Source: Crambe crambe
Taxonomy: Eukaryota; Porifera; Demospongiae; Poecilosclerida; Crambeidae
Length of the DNA stretch: 64,000 nt
Assembly: GCA_963924555.1 (NCBI GenBank)
Contig: OZ004581.1
Span: 6,239,338 to 6,303,337, forward strand
Direction of reading: 5' to 3'
In this document: one piece after another, positions 35,610 to 47,767 of the stretch
Numbering within the stretch: the first letter of the stretch is position 1
Layout: the number at the start of each line of letters is the position of its first letter
The notes under the pieces: model-generated
Seen by the model: only the letters and a program-made list of their open reading frames with translations
Database searches by the model: none
What the model was told of the DNA's origin: nothing
Made by a program: the position numbers and the translations under genes

Positions 35610-38600
35610 CTCCTCCTCACACATGACTCCAAAAGTTCTATTAGTTCAAACGTTTCACTCCAGCTCCGTCCATTAGTTTCTTGAGCTGATGTTGGTAAAG
35701 TCCCTTTGTTAGCATGTCTGCAACCATGTCACCAGTAGGACAGTAGAGAAGTTGAATATCTCCATCATTGACTTTCTCCCTAATGAAGTGGTGACGAATG
35801 TCAATATGCTTTGCACGGCCATGAAACTTCGAATTCTTGGCCATGGCTATGGCAGATTGGTTATCCTCCATGATGGTTATCGGACTCTTGGATCCATTTC
35901 CAAGTTCAGCTAAGAGACGCCTTAACCATACTGCCTCCTGAGCGGCACTGGATAGTGCTATGTACTCTGCCTCTGCTGTGGACAAAGCGACACTCTCTTG
36001 TTTTCGACTCTTCCACGATATGGGCCCTCCAGCAATTTGGAACAGGTAGCCAGATGTGGATCTCCTGTCTTCACGGTCCCCCGCCCAGTCTGCATCCGAA
36101 TAACCAATGCATTCTGCTGACTCCGACTTCGTGAAGGAAATTCCATAGTCTGCAGTCCCCTTCAGATATCTCAGAACACGTTTTGCTGCAGTCCAATGGC
36201 TCTTGTTTGACTTGCTGGAGAATCTTGCAAGTGTGCTGACAGCATAGGCGATATCTGGTCTTGTACAGACTGAGAGGTACATCAGGCTCCCTATAAGCGA
36301 CTGGTATTGTTGCTGTTCCACAGCTTCTTCACCCTCAGCAGCTTTTAGGAGATGATTTCCTGGGTCCACAGGTGTAACGACTGGCTTTGAGTCACTCATC
36401 TTCTGCTTCTCAAGTAGTTTCTCAATATAAGCAGGTTGTCCCATCCAAGTTGTAAACTCTTCTTGTTTCTGTACCACAGATATGCCAAGAAAATAGGTTA
36501 ACCTTCCCAGGTCCTTGATACTGAATTGACTTGCAAGCATTTGCTTCACTTTGTTGATTCTGGCATCACTCTCTCCAGCTGGTACAATATCGTCAACATA
36601 CACTCCTAGATAGAAGTTGTCACCTTCTGTTTTGGACTTGTAGATGCATGGATCCGAGTGCAATTGTTCAAAGTTCATCTTCACCAGGTGAGCATGCAAA
36701 GCTGAGTTCCAACAGCGTGCTGACTGTTTCAGTCCATAGATACTCTTTGAAAGTTTGCATACAAGTTGGTCTTCCTCAGGTTTGGTATAGCCCTCAGGTT
36801 GTTTCATGTACACCTCCTCTTCCAACACACCATTGAGGTAGGCTGTCGTCACGTCCACATGGTGTAGCTGTAGGTTGTGTTGAGTTGACAGCGCCACTAA
36901 TGTTCTGAACGACTCCATTCTGACAACTGGACTAAACGTCTCGTCATAGTCGGCTCCTTGTTGTTGGTTGAATCCTTGGGCTACCAATCTGGCTTTATAT
37001 CTCTCAACAGTTCCATCTTCACCTGTTTTCACTTTGTAGACCCACTTTGAACCAACAGCTCTCTTTCCTGGTGGCAGGGCGGTCAGTTCCCAGACCTTGT
37101 GTGCTTTTAGTGATTCCATTTCACTGTCCATTGCTTGATTCCATTGATCTCTCTCCGGCGAGCATGTAGCCTCTTCGAAGGAAGTTGGCTCGTGATGGAT
37201 AGTCAAATTTACTCTCTCTCTCCCATAGTAGTCAACCGGCCTTCTCTCTCTGTTTGATCGCCTGACTTGAGGTTGAGTTGGAATTCTCTCCTCTTCATCC
37301 TCTTGATTAGCCTCTTCACTCATGTCTAACTCCAACACTCTCTGTGTTGGTGCTGGCTCTTCTCCTGTTTCATTTTCAGGCGTCGGTATGGTAGACTCCT
37401 GTTCATCAAATCTGACATTTCAGCTGTGCAGGACTTGATGTGCAGCTCTGTCATAGAGCCTATAGCCTTTTCTCACACTCCCATAGCCAATCAGAATGCA
37501 CTTTCTGGTCTTTGAGTCCAGTTTCTTTCTGCTGTCTTTGAGTGCGTAGGCGGTACTACCAAATACCCTGAGATGCTCCACACCTGGCTTTTGACCATAC
37601 CAGGCTTGGTGAGGAGTCATGTCCTTCAGCTTTGAAGTGGGACTTCTGTTCCTCAGGTAAGCCGCTGTCGATACTGCCTCTGCCCAGAAACTCTGTGGTA
37701 ATCCTGCGTCCAATAGCATGGCTCTTGTAGTTTCCACCAGAGTACGGTTAAGTCTTTCAGCTGCCCCATTTTGCTCCGGAGTCCTAGGAATTGTGAGTTC
37801 ATGTCTAATTCCACACCTCTTGAGGTGATTCTGAAACTCGTCTGACGTGTATTCTCCTCCGTTGTCAGTTCTGAGTGTTTTCAGTCGTTGGCCAGTTCGA
37901 TTTTCCACTTCAGCTTTCCAGTCTCTGAAAACGCTGAATGTCTGATCCTTTCTTTTGAGAGGGTATACCCAGCAATAGTGAGTGTGATGGTCAAGGAACG
38001 TAAGGAAATATTCGGCCCCTCCAATAGATTTCGCCCCCATTTTCCCGCACAGATCAGAGTGCACCAACTCCAATGGCTCTGACGTTGTGGTGTTGCTTGT
38101 CTTGAAGGGTGTTGTGCTCTGCTTTCCTCCAATGCAGGATTCGCATAATCCTACTCTCCCCGAGGTGTCATAGTCTAGTCGATTCACCAACTCTTTCTTT
38201 GCTAGCTTCTGGAGACTCTGTTCGTTGAGGTGTCCAAAGCGTCGGTGCCACAACCTCTCTTTGTTCTCCTTCATGGCTGCATTCACACATTCTAGAGACC
38301 TTTTACAAAGTTCCAGGTGGTAGAGACTCCCTTGCCTTGTGGCAAAAGCTGTGGTCTGACCACGATCATTTGAGAATTCACACCCCCTTTTGCTGAAGGT
38401 CACGAGTTTTCCAGCCTCTGTTGCTCTAGAGACACTAATCAAATTATACGTAGGTCAACTGGGGTACATAGAGCACTTGCTGCAGAGAGCAGGTCCTACT
38501 GGATCCATCTGGTAACGACATCTCCAACTCGACCATTCCTACCGACTTCACTTCCAGGGTTTTCCCGTCTCCCAGAGTGACAGTTTCTGGTTGTTCCAGG

Positions 38601-39519
38601 TCTTTCACTTGTGAGAAGATGCTTTTGTTGTTGATCATGTGACTGGTGGCTCCGGAGTCCACTAGCCATTCACTCTCCGACTTTGCAGTCAGTGCTTGTC
38701 CAATCACCATGGCATCCTGGTTTGAGTCACACTTCCCTGATTGCTGCACCAGGCGTTTTGCTCCTCCTGCTTTAACAGCTTGAGCTTTGGCCCATTTCCT
38801 ACAGTCTCGTTTGAAGTGCCCTGGTTTTCCACAGTAATGACAATTGAAGGTCTTCTTTCCAGATCCAGACTTGTTGCCAGCAAAAAGTAGCTTTGCATCT
38901 CCCTCTGTAGTCTCCTTTCCCTTGAGCTTCTCTTCCTCTCTGAGTAGTCTCTCAGTGACCGTCTGCAGGGGTGGGATATTTTCAGAGCCACTCTCGAGGG
39001 CTGTCACAAGGACATCGTAAGTGTCCGGAAGGCTTGCTAAGATGTGAACAACTTTGTCTTCTTCAGAGACAGCTGCATCGATTACAGCCAGTTCTCCAAA
39101 CACTTCTGTCATCTGTTTGATGTGGTTTTTCATTGATTCTCCTTCCTTCAGCCTCATTGTAAAGAGCTTTTTCCTAAGCCTGAGCTTATTTGCCCATGTC
39201 CGTTTCTGGAACTGGTTAGACAACATCTCCCAAACGACAGCTGGGTCTTGAGGGTCCGTCCCCTAGCAGGTAGAGAAGTGATGGGTCAATGGCTAGAACA
39301 ATTGTGGCCAGAGCTCGATCCCTCCTGCCTACATACTTGGTGTACTTGTCTGCATCAGTCTCTCTGTCTGGACATTCTTCAGTCCCTGAGACAATTCCCC
39401 AGAGTCCTTCTCTGACTAGGGCCATCTTGCACTGTAGCTTCCACGTAGGGTAGTTTTCCCCATTTAAGGCAACGACTAACGTATGCTTCACTTCTCCAGA
39501 CATCTCTTCTTTTAGAATA

Positions 39520-39539
39520 CGGCGCCTGGGCCCATAACC
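39520..39539 (-). other. Copia primer-binding site (half-tRNA type)
   Basis: Directly inside the 5' LTR the minus strand reads GGTTATGGGCCCAG. This complements the anticodon stem-loop of initiator tRNA-Met (CAU anticodon), not the tRNA 3' end. Drosophila copia is known to prime from the internal end of a cleaved initiator tRNA in this way. Confidence 0.8.
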
Positions 39540-39720
39540 TATTGGAAATTGTCTAAGAAGATCAATCTGGATTTAATATAGCAAGAACAAAGATTACACA
39601 AGTACCATGAGGCAAAAGTAAAATTGAAGTGTGATTACATCATAACCGTGACTGTTAATTAGAATGACATGAATCATAATGTATGCTGTTTGGAGTCTTG
39701 GGTGAATTTGCATTCTAACA
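39540..39720 (-). repeat. Copia 5' LTR
   Basis: 181 bp, same sequence as the LTR at 35429-35609. It would carry the element's promoter. The host bases CAAAA follow directly at 39721. Confidence 0.93.
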
Positions 39721-39887
39721 CAAAACACTGCTACACCTCTGGCTATGGAGAAAAAATAAGGCCTCACTGAATTTTCTGTATTTTCTCAGCATTGGGTATA
39801 ATTTTTGGCTCTAGTGTGATAGTAGTTATTTTAATTTTTTTTCAAGGGGAAAGTAGAAAAAAATAATGATATTGAACCATAGATAGA

Positions 39888-40112
39888 TATATGCACCTGC
39901 AATGAGGATTATAACACTCTGCCATAGGCCATTTACTGGGTCAAAAGGTCAAAGTTTGATCAAGATTTGCTTTGGTCTGACATCATAATTGGCATAGTAC
40001 ATCCCATTGCACTTAGGTATGTATCTATTTTTGCCATATCATAATAATTATGGCCGATCTCATGGTCTGACATTTTGTCAGATCACTTCAAAAGAGTTAT
40101 AATCCTCACTGC
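39888..40112. mobile_element. Small MITE
   Basis: GAGGATTATAACACTCT near the left end and AGAGTTATAATCCTC near the right, with GCACCTG outside both, form inverted termini. The core of about 170 bp is non-coding. Confidence 0.65.
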
Positions 40113-40979
40113 ACCTGGTGCTTGTGGTAAGCATTTACAGATTTCTATGTATGGAGCTTCCTGGTTGGAATCCTTTTGGGGATCAGCAAGAAAATTGTAC
40201 ATCTTTAATGCTATGCACAGTTCAAAAAGTACTCTTTCATGACATTTTATTATTGAGATGCATGGTAAATAATGATTGGAATGTAATTAACCTGATGTTT
40301 GATAGGCTGTTTCTTCAGCTTTAAGTGTTTGTAGATGATTTTACCTGGGGACAAGAAAGATCTAGTAAGCTAGTTGCTAGAAAGCAAACCAGTTTTGGCT
40401 GGGCTTTGAAATTCAGTTAGCAATTAACCTTTTTCTGAATCTCCAAAACAGGACAGGGATGGATTGGGTTCAGCTGCTTTTCAGAAATCTACCTGTCAGA
40501 TCTATCTACAGTCCAAGTTGAGCCTTTACTGGCCTGAGTGGACGGGAGAAAATAGTGAAAGAGTCATAATTTCTTGGGTATGAACATTTTCTTAAACCAT
40601 TACAAGCAAATGGTACATCTAGGACATCCCTGGAACACTAGCTCACATGTGTGAAGTGTTGCCTAACATGAAGTGTTGCAGTATGGGTCTGTCAGCAGTG
40701 TAGTTTGGTGCATGATTTATACACATCTCCCTATATTAACTAGTCAATACATATCAGGAGTAGACACCATTGCTTTCTACTATTAGTGCTCCACAAGTAG
40801 TGGAGTGGGATAACTTCTTAGCTACATTAGTTACTGTGATGATCTTACCAGGTACTTCACAGTGGACTCCTATAGGCTATGCATCTCATAATCTCATAGT
40901 AGCAAGTGAATCACCCCTTTTCCTGAGTGTTTCCTATATATACAGGAGGAGGAAGATGTATAAAATTGTAGCATAGTAG
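40113..40979. other. Gene-free stretch
   Basis: No gene or clear repeat supported; short open frames only. Confidence 0.4.
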
Positions 40980-41369
40980 TTGCCGACCCTTTACCTTCCT
41001 TTTCCGGTAACCGGAAATCTGTTGAGCATGCGCACTAGGACAGTCAATCGCACTGGATATAAAATCGCAGCAGATACCCTCTTACACGGAATTGCCCCTT
41101 CACTTGATAGCAACCGATCTGAGACAGAAGCAAAGATGGCGGAAAAGTACAGAACTCAAGAAAAAGGTTTGACCATTGACAAAAATGTCCTAAGGAAAAA
41201 GTACATCTACTAAAAATTCATGGCATTGCAGCTAGGACCTACTTATTTGTTGGTGTTACTTAGTCCTAGGTCTCAATCTCACTAACTACTAGCTTCAACT
41301 ATTCAACAGTGTTGTTTATTTCTTCATAGCTATACAGGAGCAAACAAAGCATACTGCTACATGGATGGT
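40980..41369 (+). promoter_or_regulatory. Possible promoter and first exons of an unidentified gene
   Basis: CTTCCTTTTCCGGTAACCGG gives ETS-like sites. At 41135 ATG sits in a good context (GCAAAG ATG GCG) and starts MAEKYRTQEKGL. Downstream, CTATACAG, then 28 bases ending ATGGATG, then GTAAGT (41369) looks like a small exon with both splice sites. I cannot identify the product or join the pieces with confidence; a transposable element begins at 41542. Confidence 0.3.
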
Positions 41370-41541
41370 AAGTTGTTATGAAAATAGCTAGTTGCTGTGT
41401 TGTTGTGTTGGTCCACTATACATTCGACTGGCTTTGCCACACTGTCAGTGCAGCAACAGTATCATAGGAAGTGGCAGGGAGGGCCATGACCCCACCCCAC
41501 AACCATTCTTTATTAAAAGCATCTGGTCATGTTATACACGA

Positions 41542-42123
41542 TTAGCCTCGTCCCCAGGCTCTTGCAAGCACATGGAAGGGGAAGGGGAAGAAAGAGAGCC
41601 TGGTACATACTGACTGCAGGTTTTTCACAGAAATCTGTGAATTTATATTCTTCCATAATTGTTCGGTTCATTCTACGTACGTAAAAATGATGTCATCATT
41701 CAAATGTCAACAATGGCAGTGCCAGTCTAGTGTTCGTAGCAGTGCTAGTTTTGAGGAAGCCAGCCAGTATGGACTTGGAAGGTTAGGCTTTAGCGATCTC
41801 TCTTTAAAGGACGAGCAGTGTCTATCTATCAGAGCCATTTACAAAGCAACCAGTGTATTCATGTGGCTACTGGCTTTGGGAAGAGCCTGTGTTATCAAAT
41901 CCTCCCTTTTGTGATGGAATATCACTACGTATAACCAACTTGGCGATTCCAGAGCTGCGCTGTGCTGGTAGTTTCTCCCCACTTAATAATCCACATCGAA
42001 GCATCATCGGCATCATATTAATTAACAAGATAAGCCAGGCAGAAGAAGTTGCACATGAAATTTACAATCTGTGTCTCTTTCTTCCCCTCTTCCATGCACA
42101 CGCAAGAGCCTGGGGACTAGGCT
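41542..42123 (+). mobile_element. MITE carrying a RecQ-like helicase gene fragment
   Basis: Terminal inverted repeats of about 50 bp begin TAGCCTCGTCCCCAGGCTCT (left) and end with the inverse at 42123. Between them, from 41687, the plus strand encodes the N-terminal part of a RecQ-type helicase. It has an LSLKDEQCLSIRAIY motif, a Walker-A-like TGFGKSLCYQ (read in a second frame) and SCAVLVVSP further on. So the fragment has at least one frame change and an internal stop and is not functional. Its position wholly between the TIRs suggests capture of host DNA, as in Pack-type elements. Relatives of the TIR lie at 47437-47767 and 60834-61453. Confidence 0.7.
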
Positions 42124-42274
42124 ATAGGTACATGATTTGATGGACAATAGGGGTCCTAGCAATGTGCACTCACAAGCCTGAATACTAAAAGAATAGGAGT
42201 CAGCCAGTCCCTGTTTATGCTTGTCTTTATTTTGATACAAAAGCAATTAGCTATGAGAAGAAAAAAACTAAGCA

Positions 42275-42538
42275 TAGGCGTAGGAAGCAATTTCACTTTG
42301 GGAGGGGGGGGGGGCAGATTTTGAACTTTGTATATAGTGGACTGCATGGCTGTTAGGCCACGGCGAGGGGGGGATGTACCCCCTCCCACGTGGAGCACGA
42401 AGCAAAATTTTAACTACTTCTTTGAGGCTAGATTTTTTATTTGCACCATCATAAAAATTAATATTTCCAAAGTATTGTATAACTGTACTGATCAGCTAGA
42501 AATATTAGGGGGGCTATAGCCCCTGGTTCCTACGCCTA
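42275..42538. mobile_element. hAT-like MITE
   Basis: The ends TAGGCGTAGGAA and the inverse TTCCTACGCCTA enclose a poly-G run and GTACCCCCTCCCACGTGGAG. That motif is shared, with few changes, with the interior of the hAT element in gene B (near 21118-21140). This suggests it is mobilised by a hAT transposase. Confidence 0.65.
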
Positions 42539-43033
42539 GCGCCTATGCTAAGTGCATTCCAGTAGCAAATGGTGACCACACCCACTGGCCCTGTGAGGTT
42601 GCATTCCAATAACAAATGATATTCTCATTATGATTACTTTTGTGACCACACCAAGCATTATCTTAAGTAGGGGGCCACATAAGCCACTCCTACAGTCATG
42701 CCCAAAATGACATGACTATGACATCCTCTAAGCAAGATCCTTGAGCAACTTACAACACAACTCACCATAAGATGATGTAAGAACAGTTATCTAACTTAGC
42801 AAGTTAGCATGCAATGCTATTGAGTAAAACCACAGAGGTCATGACCTGAGTAAACCATGCCATATTATTATATTTAATTGACCTCTCTCCTAACCAACCA
42901 CCTCTTAGCTAGCCCGGTAATCAGAGCCTCCAAGCTGTGTTTGAAAGTTTCAGTACTAAATAATCTAAATTTCAGTATTTTTGGTATTTTTGTAAATTTA
43001 AAAAATATATAATTTGAAAGAAGGTTAGAAATA
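42539..43033. other. Gene-free stretch
   Basis: No coding sequence, repeat pair or hairpin that I can support. Confidence 0.4.
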
Positions 43034-43835
43034 TAGCGTAAGGCACCATATTTCGACCAGACTATTACCCTTGTACCATATCTTCTTCACTGATGATCGT
43101 CGAAGCCTCAAACAACAGCCATAGGGAATATAATATCTCCCTCTGTAACGTCATTTTTCTCACAATTGAATAGAAATTTTGTACTACTACATCAACTAAA
43201 GCTCCATTAATCGACTACCGTTACTTATTTTCAACTACCAGTTGAAAATCTAATATCAATAATCGTCCATCCCATTCTTTTATTCTCCAATATATGTCAG
43301 GGCCCTTAAAAAGATACTTTCAGACTAATTTTTATAGCATAAATATATTATGATCATAACAAATTTTATAAAAAAATGAACAAAGCCTTTCTACAATTTC
43401 GCTCCTTGTTATAGCGAGGACTTTATGGATGCATGGATACAACTAGATTTTGAAACACAGACCAATGAAGACTGTTTCTGAGAATTATTATTCGAATCCA
43501 ACAAAGGAGAGCTTCTGCAGCAGTTACCATTCTACCATTAGTCGAGTTTTCGTAGCTTTTGAGCAAACTTCCAGAGCCATGAGGATGGGTAACGCAAGCT
43601 AGTAACTTACTTTCATACTACAGCTGATAAATACTTCTCTCGAAGTCCTGTTTTCTCTCCATATCTTGTAAGTTTTCCCCATATATTTTTTAATGCAGCC
43701 ATTTTCTTGTTTACTACCGTAGACCTTCCGTGTCATTGATGTGATCAAGGGCATATCGAGCCGCTTTGTGGCTCGATTGCGGCTTGATATGCCCTTGATG
43801 TGAGATGCAGTCAAAATTTGATGCCTTACGCTACC
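43034..43835. repeat. Composite repeat bounded by AGCGTAAGGCA inverted copies
   Basis: AGCGTAAGGCACCATATTT (43036) faces AAATTTGATGCCTTACGCT (43833). Inside lie the inverted copy of 400-1030 (43180-43610) and a compact hairpin at 43735-43803 whose arms share TCAAGGGCATATC. It looks like several insertions nested in one older element. Confidence 0.55.
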
Positions 43836-44010
43836 CTTGTTGACTTTATCGCGCATTTGCACGCTAAAGCGCGACAATAAACAGTGTGCGTATACGTTAT
43901 TTTACGCAAGATTATTGCCGTTTTCTGCGGAATTATACGATAAAGCGCGCGTATCTCCGAACGTACAAACGCGCGAAGCTTGACGTAATATTGCGTTAGA
44001 AATATAAACA
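43836..44010. repeat. CpG-dense repeat, relative of 12968-13205
   Basis: Begins TTGACTTTATCGCGCATTT and contains GCACGCTAAAGCGCGACAAT, GATTATTGCCGTTT and GCGGAATTATACGATAAAGC. All of these have close inverse counterparts in the gene A intron copy. Confidence 0.6.
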
Positions 44011-44177
44011 TAATTCTTGCATGTGTACATTGTTTGGCTCGGCTCGAACAAGTAATGACTCTTCAAATGTAGTGAGCTCACAGCATTTACTTGTCTTGTT
44101 GAAATGGCATCCAATTGTTTCTGTGGTGAAAGAGAAGATCGAAAGTCTTTTTTTATTCTTTGTACTTGACTGAAAAC

Positions 44178-45320
44178 TCACTCACAGTCTGCATTAGATG
44201 CAGGAATTGAAAGTAATATCAGAGCACATGTAGCAAGATTCCTGTATTTGTATTCACCCATGGGTGACTTCATGTTGTATATATCAAGCCAAAATTTCAT
44301 AGCATCACTCTCTGTAGAATCAAGATCACCATCAACAACAAATTCACTGTGTTCCAACTTTATAGTTCCTTTGTCCAATGGGATTGAAAGAATATCCTCA
44401 ATCTGATCAAAAGTGCATTGCTTTTGTCATGGACCTCCATTCCAGACCCAGAGGCCCCTGACAACTGCAGCCTTTGATTAGCACTTAATTATGAGACGTG
44501 AACCCGATTCTCAGGACACTTGACCATATATGTACAATTCTAGCATGATCACACAGACAGTCAATCAGTCTTTGTCTTATACCTTTTCTTTTTGGCTGAA
44601 TTAAATAATAAGCTACTAGCTACTTTAGATCAGTAAATCCCAACAGCTACTCTCAGTGGGATCAAGAAATGAGAGAATGTGTGTTAACTGGGATTTAAAG
44701 TCAAATTTCTGCAGCTGTTTCTGTACAAAACGCTGATAGAACTGCACAACTCCTGTGTAAAACCCATTCAATATTTCTCCTTCATTATAATTCAGATGGA
44801 GAGCTAGGGTAGTTGCACTATCTCCAATAAATGATTCATTATCAGGAAGATGAGTACTGAAACTTAATCTTAATTAAGTGCTGTCTAACAACCTCTAGTT
44901 TGACAAAAAAACAACCAATACTGTTTTTAGGAGACTTACACTTTCACCATAAAGTTTACGAACTGTAGATGTTGATGAGGTTTGTTCAACAATGATTAAA
45001 TTTTAGTCTTGCCTAGCAGTTATGTTAATTGAAATAACAATTCTGTTATTGCAGTGTGGCTTATTCATAATTATAGTCTTAACTTAACCTGGTTTTTCTA
45101 CTTCATCATGACTTGAGAAATATGAAAGCAATGTGTCCCACATCTCTAATGTCTGGTTTATAGCCCTACAAAGGGAAAGCCACCTGGTTTCACAGTGCTT
45201 GAGAATGCATTTGTATTCTACACAACAGAACATAGCAAACTCTTTTAGTGAGACTATCCTTTTGACACTGTTTCGAAAGTGACAATAAAAATCAACAAGC
45301 AGGTCATCCACTAGCTAGAA
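44178..45320 (-). pseudogene. hAT transposase remnant
   Basis: Minus-strand pieces in N-to-C order: CETRWLSLCRAINQTLEMWD (45084-45311) with the hAT-typical TRWL; a middle part around 44700-44860 (FYQRFVQKQLQKFDF); and the C-terminal dimerisation signature ILLSIPASNADCE (44178-44378). Stops and frame changes separate them. It differs from the hAT in gene B. The termini are not recognised. The following stretch 45321-46826 shows no supportable feature. Confidence 0.75.
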
Positions 45321-46826
45321 TTTTAACAGCTGATTTAATACAAAGATTAACCAGATGGCAAATACAGTTCACATCAACAATGGGCTGAAGAGTACGTAAC
45401 TTGGCACCCTGTGCCCCTTTCATTACATTGCAGGTGTTGGAAGTAAAGCTCATAATAATATTATCTAGTTTTGATAAAGCTCATAATATTATCTAGGTTT
45501 GATGCAGGCATCTGTATGAGAAAGAAGTGAGCTACTAGCTATTTGCATTGTTTAACCTAAATTCTACTGTACTTTTTTCTAAGTTGAGTACACATACAGT
45601 ACACCCCGTGCATTAATTACATCATAATAGATAATAGACTTGGTGGGGAAATACTTCTTTCAGTGAGATAGAAGCATGGAAAGTAAAAAGAATATAAATG
45701 CAAAGGACAGTCCAAGAACTAGATTGCAAGCTTTTGGCTAACTTTGGATGCTTCTCTTTATTGCCAACTGTAGAGCTGTATAAATGTCATCATGCCATAT
45801 GTATTATAGTACATGCAGTGCAGTGCTGAGGAAATTATGGCTGTGAAGGTCTGAGTCTGAGGGTGCAGCCCAAGGACAAGGACCGTTTACAGCCATAATT
45901 TCAAAGGCAACTAGCTATGTTCCACCTGGCTCTGCCTTTAGGCTACGTCGCTTAGTTACTCTCTCACTGGCACCAGCAAGGTAGATTCAATCTGCGACAA
46001 TATCTGTCTCGGTATGTGTACTGCTAATGTTGATGCTTCGCAGAAGCCACACCCACAGGATGACAAGTTTTTTTTACCTGTTATGGCCTCAAGAGGAAGC
46101 TAATAATACATGACCAGCCTTTGCTTCAACTTTACTTGGAGATGGTTTACTTCCACTAAGTGGGCTCTTAAAAATTTTGGTTCATCGAAAGATTGTAGAC
46201 GATCATACAGCTTTCCTCTAGAGGACCAAGCACCTGATGATATTTTGCAGTGCACTGATGCACAAGTACTAGACTATGTAGCTATCTGAGACCTTTTCTA
46301 AATTAACTTATTGAGACCAGAAAATGTAATGGTGAACAGTATCCACCAGCAACTTTGCACAGTCTAAACTCTTCTTGTGGATTTTTACGCCATATGAAAG
46401 GAAAATCCTAGAGCAGTAAGGAGGTTCACATTAACTTTGGTGCTATAAATCTACATGAAGAATGTCTACCCATGCAGGTATGGCAAGTCCTTATCTTCCA
46501 ATTGTGTGGTTATGACTGCACAGCTACATCCATGCATCTTTTCATAATATTAATACAGACAGCAATGCACTGTAGCTAGTGCTTTGAAGTTCTTCAGATC
46601 ATAGATAAGATCTATACATTTATTGCAGAAATGCAAAATGTTTAACTTTGCATTCCCGTGCACCCTTTAACATAACATCAACATCAAGTGACATTAAAGT
46701 GTCCAAAATTTTCTTGAACATCATTTGATTGTATAGGAATTAAGATCCCCAGACCCTTTCCTTCCACTGCCCATAATTAAAAAAAATGGGCATGGCCTGC
46801 AAGACTCTCCATTGTATACTAGACTG
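45321..46826. other. Gene-free stretch
   Basis: Nothing coding is supported. Short repeated words (CTCATAATAATATTATCTAG near 45450-45495) form one small tandem duplication. Confidence 0.4.
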
Positions 46827-46827
46827 T

Positions 46828-47014
<187 letters not shown>

Positions 47015-47025
47015 CCTCCTTACAG

Positions 47026-47308
47026 GAACTGATGGAAGCATCGAAGCAGAGGGAGATAAAGAAATGGAAAGAGGTGGAAGCATTGAAGCAGAGGAAGATA
47101 AAGAAGTGGAAAGAGGTGTGGTATTGAGGGCAGGGCATGTGACTCAGTCAGTGTTCCACATATATAGGAGATAGCTATAGCGAAGAGGGAACTGGCTGAG
47201 CCTTCCCTGTCCTTAAAAAGGCAGCAATACCTGGAGGATCGAATTCTGTTTAGGGAGACATGGATCAAGGAACACAAAGAAAAGATGCAATTATTTGGCC
47301 TCAAGCGT
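47026..47308 (+). other. Exon-like, charged coiled-coil sequence
   Basis: After the CT tract and CTTACAG, the frame reads ELMEASKQREIKKWKEVEA, with an imperfect 48-bp duplication. A second open block (about 47175-47308) reads KRELAEPSLSLKRQQYLEDR and FRETWIKEHKEKMQLFGLK before GTAAGT. Both look like exons of a helical, charged protein. I do not recognise the family and cannot place the start or end. Confidence 0.3.
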
Positions 47309-47436
47309 AAGTACTACGTAAAGACTGAGATGTGCAACCACTTATAGACTGTAGTTAAGATGCACTTGTCAAGTGATGCAGGGTTTTATGGTTTTGGCAT
47401 CTAAGTTAATAGCTATGTAATAACCAATCAACTGCA

Positions 47437-47767
47437 GTAGCCTCACGCCAGGCTCTCGGGAAGGAAGGAAAAGAGACATGCACTGTCTGTGCATGCGCTG
47501 ATTTTTCCGCAATTTTGCAGAATCCGGATACTTGCCTGTACATGTCCGCAACACTAAATGTCATAGGTCAAAGTATACTTGTTGCCCTTGTGGTTGAAAC
47601 CATGATGTTTAACGTTTATTTGAGTTAATTGCTTGGTTATGTTTTATGACTAACATAGCATGCGCATAGTGATTCGCGGCTGAAAAATCAGCGCATGCAC
47701 AGACAGTGGCAACCAGGCTCTCTTTTCCTTCCCCTTCCCCCTTCCTGAGAGCCTGGCGCGAGGCTAA
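47437..47767. mobile_element. MITE of the TAGCCTC family
   Basis: Left TAGCCTCACGCCAGGCTCTC and right GAGAGCCTGGCGCGAGGCTA are inverted. A second inner pair (CTGTGCATGCGCTGATTTTT and its inverse) extends the fold-back. No coding content; no clear target duplication. Confidence 0.8.

Larger units (their letters stand above)
35429..39720 (-). mobile_element. Ty1/copia LTR retrotransposon fossil
   Basis: A full-length copia-family element about 4.3 kb long, in minus orientation, with 181-bp LTRs and a 5-bp target duplication (CAAAA at 35424-35428 and 39721-39725). Parts, in transcription order: gag with a CCHC knuckle, about 39.5-38.8 kb; aspartic protease (DSGATSHM), about 38.6 kb; integrase with its zinc-binding start (HRRFGHLN), about 38.4-37.4 kb; reverse transcriptase (YVDD box) and RNase H, about 37.3-35.6 kb. 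This gag-protease-integrase-RT order defines copia. The two LTRs look identical by eye, so the insertion is recent, yet the coding region is broken, with roughly three or four breaks. Confidence 0.95.
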
